Assembly (NCBI GenBank): GCA_012861695.1
Contig: JAAOOA010000086.1
Coordinates: forward strand, 23,111,903 to 23,175,902
Direction: 5' to 3'
Source of the DNA: Trematomus loennbergii
Taxonomy: Eukaryota; Chordata; Actinopteri; Perciformes; Nototheniidae
DNA length: 64,000 bases
Shown: piece after piece, positions 1 through 13,638 of the stretch
Position numbering within the stretch: position 1 is the stretch's first letter
Layout: the number at the start of each line of letters is the position of its first letter
Made by a program: the position numbers and the translations under genes
The notes under the pieces: model-generated
What the model was told of the DNA's origin: nothing
The model's database searches: none
What the model saw: only the letters and a program-made list of their open reading frames with translations

Positions 1-3000
1 TCAGAAGAGCTCTAAACATGAGAGCGGAAATGAGCCGAGACGGATGTGCCCAAAAACACACCGTGGGAGATGGTGAACGAGACAAAAAGGAATAAATTAG
101 GGGGAAGGATGAGCGAAAGCAGAAAGTGAGACGGGGAGAAAGAGTGGAGAAGGCAGGTGAGCTATGAGCGTGCTGACCTTCATTCTCGCTGTCAGAATAA
201 AATAAACCAGCAGCCCCTGCCCCTCTAGCTGGATCAGATTGCCAGTCCATCAGCTGTCCCATTAACATGTCAGAACAACAAACTAAACGAAAACACAAAG
301 CGCCAGCGAGCATGTGGACGGATGATGGATGGAAAAGCTTGGAAGGGCACTGGCTCTGTGGTTTTGTAGCGAGAGATGTACTGCTGAGCATTGGGGATCT
401 GTCATCAGTCATTTCTCTCTGTCTTTCCCTCTTTCTGTCTGAAAACAATAGCACAGGAACGACAAGCCAAGCCCAGAGAGAGGTTAGGGGATTGTGTCTA
501 ATACATGCACGGAATACCATCCAAAATGTATGAACAAGTGTCTCCTGCAATATTATTAGAATCTTGCGTCTTTTAGTCGGCGCCACATTAAAGTGGGTCA
601 CATTTTGTGATCTCATAAGCAGCCCTAAATTATGCTCCAGCACTCTTTCCCGTCCCAACTGCAGTTCACGAGGTGCAGAAGAAGACCGAGAGGGAGAGGC
701 AGCTTTGCTCAATGACTCCGCAAGCTAGCATGCAGATTGTCTATTTGTTTATATGTTTGGACTCTTAATCTTGTCAAGTGTGTTATAGAGCACAGCTGTC
801 GGTATACAAAACCAGTGGGGTGGCTGATCTAATACATTGAGCTCTTTTTTGTACCTCCCTGCATGCCCCCACTCTTTTACCTCTGCATTTAGCAGCACAG
901 ATGGAACTACAGTGGCTCCTGGTGGAGTTCTGAGGTACTGTGGGATACACTGGGATGCAGTGGTTATGTGAAATCCTTGACCTAGTTCTTACTCTTGTTT
1001 ACATTGCATGTCTCTTGTTAATTCAATCACTGTTCGGAAAAACTGGTAGACCTTTCTCGACATGAATAGGAGATAAAGGAGACTAGAGCAGCCTCCTCGG
1101 TTTGACAGATTAGCCCAGATCCATTGATTCTGAGTAAGAGAGTATAGCAGCAAGCTGGCACCGAGCACAACTGCTTTCATGGATTCTGGCAACTGGGGGA
1201 GCGTTACGTCATAGGAGAAAAAACTTTAACATACTGTGCTGTAGATATGTAGAAAAAAGAGATTTAAAAAATAATCTATCAAAAAGCATTTATTTTTTAG
1301 TCATGGACTAAATACAACAAATACCGTAGATACCAGGTTTTCTTGTGTTCAATTCCATCTCTTGGGGAAAACCTTGGGAGATGTATTGTTCGTATAATAA
1401 ATCCATGGTGAATACAGTCATGTTGAAGAGTTTCTTTTACTCACATACAGTATTGATAAAGTCAGTGTGCTGGCAACATTTCTGAACAGAACATAAGATC
1501 CTTTAGGGTATGAAGCAAGTGATGCTTGCATTGTAGAGAAGGCAAGTCATCGTGTTCTCGAGCGATTCCCTCAAGGTTCATGGTTCTTTATTGTCAAACT
1601 GACATAGCAGAGTAATTATGTGTTGAAAATCTTATGTCACAGGCTTCTCCAACAATGCAACATAATAACAATACAGATAGCGAGAGCAATACAAAAAGAA
1701 AAATAGTTATAAAATAAAGTGAGCATGTGGAATAGTGCAGTACGAGTCTATATACAAGTTTTCTTCATTTTCTGCTTTCCCTTCTGAGAGGTGATCTGGG
1801 GAATTGTGCACTACCTGGTGGAAGGTACCTGTCACACAGCCTGGGAATGTTTCACCTGGACAAACAAAAGGGCGTTGAACATAGTCGTGGCAATTTATTT
1901 GTAGTCTTTCATTGTTTATCTATCTTACCTCTGTTTTTTCTGTTCTATGTAATACAAACTTTATTTTTTTTTTACTTGATGCATCCTGCTGCTCTTGTTC
2001 GATGCTAATGTTTTGGATCATAAGCCTGTTTTTTTTGTGCCAATAGTTAGATGATCATGTCTGTAAGGTAAATGTTAAGCTACTGACTACAGCTGGTTAG
2101 CGTAACTTAGTACGAACACTAAAAACAGCTAGCATGACTCTGTCCAAAGGTAGTCCAACTACCATACTCTCTAAAGTTGATAATTTACTACATTTTATAT
2201 AAAATATTTGATTCGATATGAAACCAAAACATATGAGTATTTTAGGATAGTATTTCTACTTTTACTCCAGTGAAGAATCTACTTCTGCCTACATATTTGT
2301 CTAATAACCCAACACTATCTGCACATCTCAGTGTTTGTATGAAAGATACTTGATGTAACTGTAAGCTTAAACAATGGTGGCAGGTTAATTGCAAAATACA
2401 TGAAAGTGTTACCCATCATCTCCTCTAAATCCTTTCAAGGAAGGGTTAGGCATAGTTCCCAAAATCTGACTATTTCCGAAGAAACCATGGATTCTATGTG
2501 AAGCTGTTGAACTAATTCATCAAAGCATCTTTCTGACCACAAGTGTAACCGTAACCCAATTCTTCATGCCAGCAAAAGCAAAAAGTATACATTAATAAAT
2601 AAAAACTTGAAACCTAATTTCAGCATGCTGAAGATAAAAGACCCTCTTGATATAGTATTGGAAGGGGTCAAGGCAGTGCTACACATGGCAGGGTGGTTGA
2701 TGAAGGGCCCGCAGCTCTCTAACAACTTATTTTCGGTGGGTTTATCCGTCAACCATGTTGATTCCATTAGCTGGGATCTGACAGCGAATGGCTGAGCTCC
2801 AAGCACTATCAGTCTCCCATCAGAAGCTAGTGAGAGAAAGAGAGATGGAGAAATGGGGAAAGAGTGAGGTAAATAATGACTGGTACTTTTACTGTATGAC
2901 TCCTCTTCTTTAAACACCCCTCCCCAAGCCATGACCATATCCAACAGCATGAAGCGGCATGACAGGGGAGTCAAATACATGCAGTCAAAAGATTAATGGG

Positions 3001-4020
3001 AACCTTCAAATCTTGGGGCAGAATTTCACTCATGAATATGATGACAATGACAGCGGGAATACAGTTGACAAGATGATGACAACGACCATTATGGCAGCAT
3101 TAGAGACCGGCAGCATTATTCCGGGCCCTGCTTGAAGTGGGTCAGAGCCCTAATGCCTTCTTTGTGAATGTGACAATGTGTAAAACGACTGCCGCTGCCG
3201 CCTTGTTATACCTTTTCCCACGCACAGCCACATAAATCTCCTGCTCATTTACTGCTGGCACGATTGAAATTCAATTCCCCGGAAACTGGTCCTGAAAAGA
3301 CACTTCAGGCCCGGCAAGTTATCGGTTCAGGCAATACCCATCCCCATTTAGGCCGAGCTGAATTAGATCTGGGGAAAAGGGAATGGGGTCAGACCGCCAT
3401 ATTTCATCTTTAAACCAAAGCTCATATTTTTGTCTGAGCTTCCTCCCAGCCCGCCTGTCTCCATGAAGACATTTGATGCTCGAATTTACCCCAAGTCTAA
3501 AATTACCTTTCTTCAGCGTCGCCTCCTTTTCCTGCTTTCAGTCAATCAACCCCGACTTGTTATTACAATTTCCCCTCAAAATGTGCCATGGATGTATCTA
3601 TCCAGTGTAATGACGATGGAAGTCACACTAAACAGGACGGCTGTGTCTGTCACGACCAAAGGGGCAGCTTTAACTACGAATAGGGGGCAAATGACTGGGA
3701 AGAATGAAACATTACTCATTTAGGGGGTAATGAATTTGAACATGATTAAAAGTCCCTCATTCTGTTGAGCTCACACCCAAACAATCCAAGCTGGCTCAAA
3801 GTCAGGGTTTGACAGAGCAATTTGTATGATGCCTGAGAACTCATTAGCTTGAGAAAGCTAATTAAAGCTTTCTGAATGGTTCCTTGACCTGTGAAATCTG
3901 CAGGCCGGGCAACCGTGAGAGAAGAAAGTAGAAATCTTGATTAAAACTCAATAGAAGCTCACTACTGGAATTTATTGTTTAAGCTCATTCCAAGTCATAC
4001 AGGTTGGACATTATAAGATC
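1..4020. other. intergenic or intronic DNA, no gene seen
   Basis: Short open frames only, none with a recognisable domain. Mixed AT-rich and moderately GC-rich unique sequence, with a degenerate repeat near 2070. Confidence 0.7.
2070..2175. repeat. degenerate TAGC-rich teleost repeat fragment
   Basis: The strings GCTGGTTAGCGTAACTTAG and AACAGCTAGCATGACTCTGT then CCAAAGG resemble a dispersed fish repeat with AACAGCTAGCCTGGCTCTGT. Boundaries are not visible. Confidence 0.45.
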
Positions 4021-4790
4021 TAATGACGCATTTCCACTACAGCGCGGAGCTCGCTTTAAGCGTGCAGAGCCGTGCGGGCCCGTTTTTGGTTGCGTTTCCA
4101 CTTAGCGTAGTACCGGCTAGCGGGTACTATTTCACAGTTTTTCTGGCCCCATAACATCGAGGTTCTTTCCGGGCCAACATCCAGGCTGAGTCGGGCTGAG
4201 TATGCTAAACTAGAGAGAGAATCGCTGGCAAGGGGGCTACAGCTACAACAAGATGAACATATTTGGCCGTGATTTAATTGTAATACACGTTTCAAAAATG
4301 ATGCCGAAGTAACAACATACTGATACCGGTTAGTAAAAACCATGAATTAATGCTTTGACAAGTCTGCAGACAGACGGCAGGCGAAAAACCTTTTAAAATG
4401 CGTGTTGTCTAAATGGAGATCGGCTAAGCTAACGCACTATATGCTCCGACCGTCCACACTCACAACAACGGCCTATACAGACATAAATAAACCAGCGACT
4501 GTATTCACCATGACACAGACAGTCTGGTTTGTACTTGTTTAACTTTGTCTAGTTTCTGAACAGATATGAGGAGCTGTGAGCTTGAGTGCTAACAGCTAAC
4601 GGCTGATGTTGTTTTTCTGGGTTCTCATTGAAGATGACGTCACGGCTGCTCCGCCTACACTGCGTTACTATAGATACTACCCCAGTTCCTAAACTGTAAT
4701 GGAAATGCGCCATAAAGTGAGCCAGTCCTAACAAGGCCTAACGAGGCCTAACCATACCGAGCGAGGCCGTGTAGTGGAAATGTGCCATAA
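4021..4790. mobile_element. non-autonomous DNA transposon with TTTCCACTAC terminal inverted repeats
   Basis: The left end TAATGACGCATTTCCACTAC matches, inverted, the right end GTAGTGGAAATGTGCCATAA. A second inner copy of the right terminus (AATGGAAATGCGCCATAA) ends at about 4716, followed by two copies of a short CTAACRAGGC unit. No transposase is encoded; the minus-strand open frame at 4056-4343 is incidental. The class is not certain and a target-site duplication was not resolved. Confidence 0.75.
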
Positions 4791-6287
4791 GTGCTTTGAG
4801 CAGCCTCTGTTGAGAGAAACATGGACCAAAAACACCTGTAACATCTATGGGCTCTGCCTAATCGATTATTGAAAATCAGGGTACAAGAGAAGTTGTTGAA
4901 TTTGATCTATTTTGTAGTTCCGTTGGGCACACAACACCTTTCGCTTTTAGCTGACCGTACAGTTTCTTTAATAAGAAAGTACCAAATGCATCAGTACAGT
5001 TTCAAGTATCTATTCTATTTTATTCATTAATGTCAGCTATAAGATTTTTCCTTCAAGAGAGATCGAGAGCAATATGTAAAACAATAATTTTTTGTTGGAT
5101 GGATGAACAAATTAAGTGTGGTTTTAAGAAAAAACTAATCATTATAATAGTCTTGTAATTTTCATTGAAAGATTCACAATCATCAATAATTTCAACACAA
5201 ATTGAGGAAATATTTTTGGTTATAGTACTCTCAGAAGTATAAAACAATTATATAATAAAACATCTGTATCACATGCATAGACTACGACTCGATGCCGATG
5301 TCATATTTACAATTAAATGATTCTAAAGGATATAAATTAAGTGAGAAGTAGGTTCATCTCCTGACAGACTTCTTTACGATCAGACTTTTTTTTTTCGCCC
5401 CCTGCAGTACTTTAGAAATAATTCAAGTTTAAGACACTCTACTTTGAGACCTGGAGATTGCCACTTCATCACACCACAATATTCAGAGATGTCAGATTTA
5501 GTCAAGTACAGTCATTCTTTCAAAATGCATCACTGATCAAAAATTGCTTACGGATGGCGGAGAAAACCAAATTCAGTTTCAGGTGTGTGATCGCTGAAAT
5601 GTATCTTCTAGCTTCAGTGTTGCAATATAGCGAGGGCATTCCTGTGAATCTATTTCCAAAGTCACTAGAAGGGCCAGTCACTCTTCAAGATGATGTGTTA
5701 TGAGAATTTAATTTGATAGAGTTCAATCCAAGGTAAATCCTTCCAGACTGAGGGACGGCCGATGTTTTATTCAAAGACCTCCTGCTCTGACATTTGAGAA
5801 ACAGTAAGCAGTCTGCCTGTATGAAGCAGCATACATCCAGCGATAGACCTGCCCAGAATGTCTGTACATTCAATTTCTGCATTTAAATTTGTCTTCAGAC
5901 TGTTGTGTCCCTCAAAGATTTATACAGAGACCATAGCCGGCCACGGTCATTTGGAAAGGGGAGTGCCGGTGGAAAATGTCCTTGACCTTGCCTAAATAAG
6001 TCTGGAAAGGACTAATACAAAGAATAAAAAGGGTTTTCAAAGGGTGAATCCCACAGGTGTTCCTCCTGTCTGACAAAATGAAAGAAAATGGGCTAAACTC
6101 ATCTCGGTGGCTTTAAGAAATTCAAGTCTGAGACAGAGAGCTGAAGAGGTAGAGGAGGTGACTTTCCTCTGTGGAATCAGAGGCAGGGGGTTCTCCTAAC
6201 GGAGGGGTTTGGAAGATGATCGCACTGGGGATCTTGATCTGACAAACTGTGATGTTAAAGATCAAATCTGCTGCTTCATGGTAACAT

Positions 6288-6746
6288 TTAAAGGGGACCT
6301 ATTATGCAAAATCCACTTTTTCCTGTCTTTTCTACATCAACATGTGTCCTCTCTGTGTAAAGAGATTCTGAAAGTTTCAGGAAAAAGATTCTCTCTCTTT
6401 TTGTCCTGATCCATTTATATAAAAACCTGTCTGAAAATGAGCTGATCAGATTTTGGCCACTTTATGATGTCATAACGATGACCTTATCACCTGAATCTCC
6501 TCCGAGAGCACTATTGTGTTCTTTGTAACCAAATATCTCTCAGAGGGGCGTGGGGAGGGGCTCCTTATTTTCATCTAAAGTAACAGACAGAGAATCAGCA
6601 CTTTTGAGACAGGGCTGAAACAGAGGGGATTATGGGATGCTGCAATGATCTGTTTCGTATTTCGAGCCAAACACTTCAGAGACATGTTTGTATATATCTG
6701 AGACCTATAATATATTGATGAAAAACAGTATAATAGGGACCTTTAA
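6288..6746. mobile_element. TTAA-flanked MITE, family 1 copy A
   Basis: Starts TTTAAAGGGGACCTATTATG and ends TATAATAGGGACCTTTAAG, an inverted repeat flanked by TTAA on both sides. The TTAA duplication suggests a piggyBac-type mobiliser. It is non-coding and about 459 bp long. Relatives occur at 12930 and 14451. Confidence 0.85.
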
Positions 6747-7094
6747 GATACTGAAGTTTTCACTTCTTTAGTTGTTGGCCCAGTACAAGTTAAATACACT
6801 GTTTAAACATGCATCAGGTATATCTTATATTCAGAACTGATTACACAATGCTGTGTGTCAAGGAGAATCAATACATGTTGAAACTGTGCAGTAAACTGAG
6901 GGAAAACAGTGTGTCTGTTAAAATTGCGGACTGTGAAATCCATTAAATGAATGATGGAGACAGACCTGGAAAAAATGTAATATACTGGAAAATAAGGTGA
7001 CTGTTTAGAATACATTACTCTTTTGCACACTCAGCCTTCTTTATTTGAGTTTCACCTTTATTCTTTTATCTTTTCATATCATACTTTCATCTTG

Positions 7095-7205
<111 letters not shown>

Positions 7206-7925
7206 AGAGTCTCCGTTAGCCGGTAATTACCGGACTTCGACCGGTAAAATATGCTGAAGACCGGCAAATCTAAATCTGTCCGGTCAAAATAATTTCCCCT
7301 TAGCACAATACCGCATCAGTTGTGCCACTTATGTGACAGACAAAAGAGTATGTGACAGACAAGATTAGTCAATTCTAATGTCTAACATTTAATGTGGAGA
7401 AAGAGATGTCCTGTATGGGTTGATTGTGCGTTGATCTGTTGGTAATGCCTCGGGGTTCCGGTGGGCATGTAAACAAATGCATAATGATGCGCTATACTTT
7501 GCGGCCTCACTCGGTTGCATAGTGACGCTTATTATTTGTGTCTTTTGATAAGCAGGTAGTCATATCATTAGCTAGAACTAGCTGGATCTGATCGATATGG
7601 ACATAAACGCGAGTGAAGTCTAATCTGACGGGAGAGAGAGATCAGCTGCTGCTGACGAGTCGACACGCAGCTCTGCATGATCACCTGCAGCGGTGAGTGG
7701 AACAAAACACACACTTCAGGTTAGAAAATCACACTTAGCTATTTTAATTACCTCTCAAACTACCTAAACTAGTTATAGATATGTTTATTTTTCACTGTCG
7801 GGTCACTCATTACTGGATCCGCGAGCTGCATGAGATACTGACGGGCTGTCAGGAGAGGGAGAGAGCGCTCCGTTTATTATTCCCGTGTTATTGTAAGTTA
7901 AAAAAACATTGTAACGGAAACTCTG

Positions 7926-7958
<33 letters not shown>

Positions 7959-8280
7959 CACACTAACCGACCGTGTGAAGGGTTCAACATGATCCTTCAT
8001 TCAGGCCAGCGGCTGAGCTTAATGTGCTCCTGGTGGTCCCCTCAAATGAGTTTTTCTGTTATGCGTCTCCTCTCCATCCACCGCGGGGCTATTCCCTCAC
8101 AGCCATGTGTGAATACTAAGCTGCGAACAGTGAGTATCAGCATCAGTAATGTCTGTGCGAAAGCACCAGCATGGGGTTTACTACAGGCTTGTATCGTACT
8201 GTAAACAAATAATTTCATAGCTTTTTTTTGTACCTTGGGAATATGCATCTTTCACTGTGCTGCATCTATCTAATATCAAA
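7206..8280. repeat. possible unclassified transposon remnant beginning with CCGG palindromes
   Basis: Starts just after the (CA)n tract with CCGGTAATTACCGG (7220-7233, a perfect 14-bp palindrome) and several nearby ACCGG/CCGGT copies. The first 100 bp resemble the end of a fish DNA transposon, but I cannot name it and found no opposite terminus. A second (CA)n run lies at 7926-7963. The right limit is a guess. Confidence 0.35.
7926..7963. repeat. (CA)n microsatellite, short
   Basis: Twelve or more CA units followed by CACTCACACTCACACT variants. Confidence 0.95.
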
Positions 8281-8668
8281 GTGTAAGGTCCCCCTGAAGA
8301 AGAAACACAAATCCCCTAGCTAAAAAACTTGGCACATCTCATAGAGTTTCAAGCAAAGCTGATCATTGATCATCTTCCTTCTGTATTTGCTACCTTTGGT
8401 TGTGTTCGGATCCCTTCCTGTTGCTCTGCTTATTAGCATTTCTGCAACCTGGCAACTGATTCCCCATCGATGCTCCTGGAATTGATCACGTGTACCAATT
8501 TAGAAACACAGATATTCAAAGGTATTTTTCATATGAACTACTGATACAACAGTCTCACAAGGATGCATACATATACCCTTATGGATAACATGTTAGCTAT
8601 AATATTATTCTCTACTGGTGCTGAGCAATGCTAATGAACCTAGTTGTATATTTTTTTCCACTCTAATC

Positions 8669-9506
8669 TAGGGCTGCTCGATTATGGCAAAAATGCTAAT
8701 CACGATTATTTTGGTCAATAATTGATATCACAATTATTAAATATGATTATTCATTGACTTTGAAAACATCCATTTATTGAACTTTAAAACAAATACAAAT
8801 AATAATTTGAACAGTCTCTTTTTAACTGTTGATTACCCTGAACGTATAATTCAACTGAAAAACCAATACAAAAATAAATGATAGATTTATATTTACATTT
8901 AAAGGTGGGGTAGGTAAGTTTGAGAAACCGGCTCGAGATACACTTTTTGTTATATTCCATGGAATGCTCTTAACATCCCGATAGCAATGAATATCTTAAG
9001 TGCTTTGACAAAAAATCCATAAAAAAAATGTCATCTGTGGAAGCCGTAGTACTGTAAAAAGCACGACCAATCATTTTAGCCGGCCCGGCTAAAATAACTG
9101 GATGGCCTACCTGCCTGTCAGCCTTCCATCGGGGCACAAACTTATCTCGTGCCCTCATTGGTCATGTGCGCGTTCGTGTGTGTTGGAGGAGGGGCTCTGT
9201 AAGGAAGTGGCAGATTTTCTCCGGTTGTGTATTTTCAAATTCTAGCGCACTCGAGCCGGTTTGTCAAACTTACCTACCTTTAAATAAATAATATCAAATA
9301 ATAAATACCAATAAACAAGATCAACAAATATTTTGGAGCGCACTGCCACAAGCTACTAAACATATATATATTAGATCAAATATGTTGCCGTGCACTGTCA
9401 CAACCTAGCAAAGCAAAATAATCGTTTTTTCGATTATGTTGTTTTCGTAATTGTGGCAGGCCAAAATCGTAATTGCGATTAAAATACGATTAATTGCACA
9501 GCCCTA
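8669..9506. mobile_element. hAT-like non-autonomous element, host of a nested MITE
   Basis: Ends TAGGGCTGCTCGATTATGG and, inverted, TAGGGCTGTGCAATTAATCG. It is flanked by an imperfect 8-bp duplication, CTCTAATC (8661-8668) and CTCTAAGC (9507-9514), which fits hAT transposition. The interior is AT-rich and non-coding and is interrupted by the MITE at 8899-9283. Confidence 0.85.
8899..9283. mobile_element. TTAA-flanked MITE, family 2 copy A, nested in a hAT-like element
   Basis: Starts TTAAAGGTGGGGTAGGTAAG with TTTGAGAAACCGGCTCGAG following. Ends with the inverse (CTCGAGCCGGTTTGTCAAAC then TTACCTACCTTTAA). TTAA flanks both ends. 385 bp, non-coding. It interrupts the element at 8669-9506, so it inserted later. 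Confidence 0.9.
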
Positions 9507-9514
9507 CTCTAAGC

Positions 9515-12500
9515 ATGACCTCTCATTGCTTGTGATCAATAACTGGACAATAAAATAAATCACAAATAGATAAACTGATCTGTATTTGTACTGTTTTCTG
9601 TTTCCTTCCTATATATTCTAAAAACAGCAGTCATGTCACTTGGGCATTGAGCGTTGATGCTAGACAACTCCCCAAGAAGACAAGTATCCTGGATCAGGGC
9701 AAATCATTTATACACCAGCAAGCTCTTAAAAAGATCCAACTCATGGTATTGAATAATGCCGGAATATGTCATCACTGATATATTTCAAGTCTTTAAGCCT
9801 ATATTTGGCAAGATTTTCTCTGATCATTATCATCTTTTGAGCCCTCACACAGTTTTTTATGTTATTATGCAATCTCAGATAGTGTGACACAAACAGAATG
9901 ACTAAGTAGATGGAGACTGTGGCGATATGTGTGTGTATGTGCACGCGTACGTGCAAGAGAGCATTACAGAAGGGTAAAAAGATATGCCAAGTGTAGAATA
10001 CTGCTTTGGCATGTGTGAAAATGAACACAGTGATGTGGATTAATGACCTTATGGAGCCTAAAGTGGGCATAATGAGCTGGAAAAGGCATATTCTAGATAA
10101 ACCCGCTGGAATGGTAATGGAACAAACTGCTGGAGTCAGGGCCCGGTGTTGAGAGATATCGACGCTAGATTTAGACCTAATGGATTTCATTTTTGCAAAC
10201 CTTAGGGTGATGAAGCTCTCTGATACTGCATTTCAGCCAACTTTCCTAATACTCTGTGCGGCTCAAGTGTAGTGTTGTTCGGTTTCCATCATAAAATGTG
10301 TATTATATGAACTACTAATGGATTTTTTTACCAAGCTGTTCACATTTTTATCCATAACGCTGTGTCGAAATATGTATCTTTTGACCGATGGAACTATCAT
10401 TTATTTTCTTGTATCTTATTTTTACTTTTATTACCTAAAAACGAGTTCATATACGGTTCAAATATGTTTTGTAGGACATGTAATGGCACCTCAAAAAACC
10501 ATCAAAATAATGAGGAAATGTTAACCTTGAATTTAACTATAAAGCAAACTAAGGAAGGCAGTAAGTACGTCTCACATTAAAAACCTGTGACATCAAACTG
10601 ACTTTCAAAGCAACACGTTACTCAATACTGGAGTATTTAACCCTATGACTTTCCGAACTAACTAGAAGTATTAGTAGCCTAAAGCTAGATTCATAGTCGA
10701 TAGTCAATGGTAAACGGTAGTCTCGTCGTAGAGCTCTACAGCATAAGTGTTGATTTATAGCTTATTGTTGGACTTCACCCATTGATAGTACTTTGCCCAT
10801 AGCAGACTTTAAATGGGAATATACAACTACAGTATAAATCAAGCTTAAAACTACAGAATCTGGTATGCAAGAAATAAACCGTGTCAAAGTAATGTGCTTT
10901 CCTGACCTCCTCCCTATTAATTCTGTGCAGAATAACAATGTCATGTACACTTTTGTAAGTTTAAAGACAAAAAGAAAATAATTTCCAAGGAACCATTTTC
11001 TGTTCCATTGAGTATGGGTATACAAAACAGTTAATATCAATGCAATGTAGATTTTATACCAGGTAGCATGCTGTACAATACTGTCAAACTTTTGATGAAT
11101 GAGAAGTGAAAAGTCCTTCTCACTAGCTGCCCATGGCTTCTTCTGACTGTCTTTGACCGAGTTTGGACCTTTCTGTGAGGCGTCCTCTTCGGTTTGCGCT
11201 GCCGGCTCTGGGGACAGATGTCTCTGGTTGTCACTCACATCAGTGTTACAGTGGGGGGTGAGAAGAGCTGGAGGAGGGAGCAGCATGGTGAGTAACTGAA
11301 GGGTTGAAAAAGCGGCCCTCTGGGAGGATCACCTGTTAGGATAGAGCGGGGGGGCCAACGGAGAAAGAGAAGGGTTGGTTGGAGGAGGCTGAGTGAAATG
11401 AAGGGTGAGGAGTGAAATGAAGCAGTGAAAGGAAGTTTTGGTGAACATGTGTCGTGCACAGCTGCTGTCCTGGTGACTGTCAGCGATGCTTTAGGCCCCA
11501 ACTGTGGACACTGGTGGGTGGTCATGGTAGGAAGGAAGATGGATTATGTAGGGGGGGTGGTATAGAAAAGAGTTTGAAGAGAGGACGAGAGGAAAGAAAG
11601 ACTGTGAAACAAAAGAACACACTGAAAAACTGAAACGTTGGCAATATTGATATCATCCTCAAAAATGACTTCAATATTTGTAACTCAATTGGGTTTCACC
11701 TAAAACAGTCTTTCATGATCTATAACCATACCATTATCTCAAACATATATCTGTACTTTCAAAGATATGAGATCATCAAAACTGCTGGAACCAAGAAATG
11801 TTGTATTATGTCAACTTATATGTCAACAAATTATTATAACGTAATATTTTTGCTTTCAATTAACTTTATAAAGTTATGTGAAATTTGTTGACATCATACA
11901 CTTCATTAAAATCAACATTTCAGTTTTTTTCGGTGCATCATGTTCTAAAAAAAAAAAATCATAATTTCTGCTCATGTACAGGCTTTGTTTCACATTTCAT
12001 AATCACACATATCCAACAAATACTCTATGATAACTTTGACTGTTCGAGGACTACGGGGACCGGGCTACTGAAATAATGGGGCCATGTTTGTGAGTGAAGA
12101 CGATGACTCTGGGAGTGGATGTTTAGGTAAAGCTTCAGTCGCTCTCCCAAAGGTCCACTTGATCATCACACTTGGCCCTGGAGACTATGACTCAGTTCAG
12201 TGCTCCTTTCCTCCCAACACATGCTCATCATGTCACAGAGAGAGATATGGGGTCTTGGGAATGGCGCACACGTATACACGGACCCACACATTTCCTCGGC
12301 CTATTTGCGATTTTCCTTGACATCTGGTCGCGTTCTCATCACTCTTGTGTTTGTGTCACGTTGGTAAATGCCTCTTGACTGTTTGTGTATGTGTGTGCAC
12401 ATGCCAGTAGTCATGTGTTTATGTGCCATATGTCTTACAATGTTAGTAAATGGCCCCAACAGCTCTCCAGGGCCTGATTCCACTCTGACAGAGAAACGAC

Positions 12501-12929
12501 CATCCTGACCGTGAGGATAAACCAATAGTCCTTACAGATGGATGTTGGCACTCTTGGTGATGAAAAGACTTCATGACCTACGTTGAAACCCAACATTTGG
12601 AATAGGGGGGGGGTGGGGACTCGGGACTCAACACTGTGTGAACAGGGTTTCTGTTCCTTTCACACAGAGACTTCACCCTGACAAATACACCTTGCATCCT
12701 GAAAGCATATGTCACTTAAATGAACCATTTGTTTTTAATGCATAACAAAAACGTCAGAGATTTGCACAGATTTTCTTTGTATTGAAAACATTTGGTGCGA
12801 TTTTTATGGTTTAGGAGTTGTGCTTTCATTATCTAGTCTGCTTCTTTAAATACTATCTAACTAGCAAGATAAACCAATATAACATTTGTTCAAAAACTAG
12901 CATTTAGTAAATTGCTGTAAGTGTAAGTA
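9515..12929. other. non-coding span, no supportable gene
   Basis: The longest minus-strand open frame (10762-11286, 174 codons) has a hydrophilic first third (LSPEPAAQTEEDASQKGP) but no family resemblance I can name. Nothing else was seen. Confidence 0.6.
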
Positions 12930-13638
12930 TCATGCTATTTTTAGGCAATAGCATAGGTCTCAGATATATAAAAATATATAAAAAACATGTCTATGAAGTG
13001 TTTTGCTCAAAATACCAAACAGATCACCCATTCTAGCCATGCCTCATATCCCTCTATTTCACTTCCTGTTTCAAAAGTGCTGATTTGGCGTATAAAGCTT
13101 AAAAAAAAATAAAAATTGATTAAAAATGAAAGTAGGGGGCTGAGCTCATGCAGGAGATTCTACCGGCAAATATTGCGGTGATGAAACGCCATATCATGGA
13201 TTATCAAGGATTATTTCTGAAACAGTATGGAGCACAAAGGCTTTCTCTCTTGCCGGTTATACCACAAGGTGAGTTCCTTTTTATTTCCTGCTTCTTCACA
13301 CACATGCTCTCCAGTACAGGTTAGCTCTGAGTGTTAGCGATGCTAATGTAAACATGCACCGATATTACGTCCAAAACAGTCGGGCATTGTTTCTGATAGC
13401 AACGTTTCTGATAGGCCGTGGGTGTAAAGCCAGCCTTCATTTCCGATATTACGTCATATCGGACGCAAATCTGGATCAGCTCTCCTTGTAGCCCGTTTTT
13501 AGAGATTTGGGTACGGAGGAAAAGAGAGAGGGTTTTATTTTCTGACGCTGCGTGAGTTCCCTGACACACCGGGCGGGGACACATATTTATGTATAAAAGA
13601 CATCAAAAAGTGCATTTTGCATGATAGGTCCCCTTTAA
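12930..13638. mobile_element. TTAA-type MITE, family 1 copy B (inverted, left end decayed)
   Basis: The right end TGCATGATAGGTCCCCTTTAA is intact. Inward sequence on the opposite strand matches the copy at 14451 (AAAATGCACTTT, TATGTGTCCCCG, AGGGAACTCAC, CCCAAATCTCTAAAAA). The left terminus is degenerate but resembles the far end of the 14451 copy (CAAAATACCAAACAGATC). The open frame at 13321-13584 lies within it and is not a gene. Confidence 0.8.

Noticed and set aside
1570..1760. Possible dispersed repeat around TTCTTTATTGTCAAACTGAC
   Set aside because: Resembles strings seen in fish repeats, but no boundaries or tail could be seen.
9741..10190. 149-codon minus-strand open frame
   Set aside because: Hydrophobic and histidine-rich translation of AT-rich DNA with no recognisable family and no supporting splice or promoter context.
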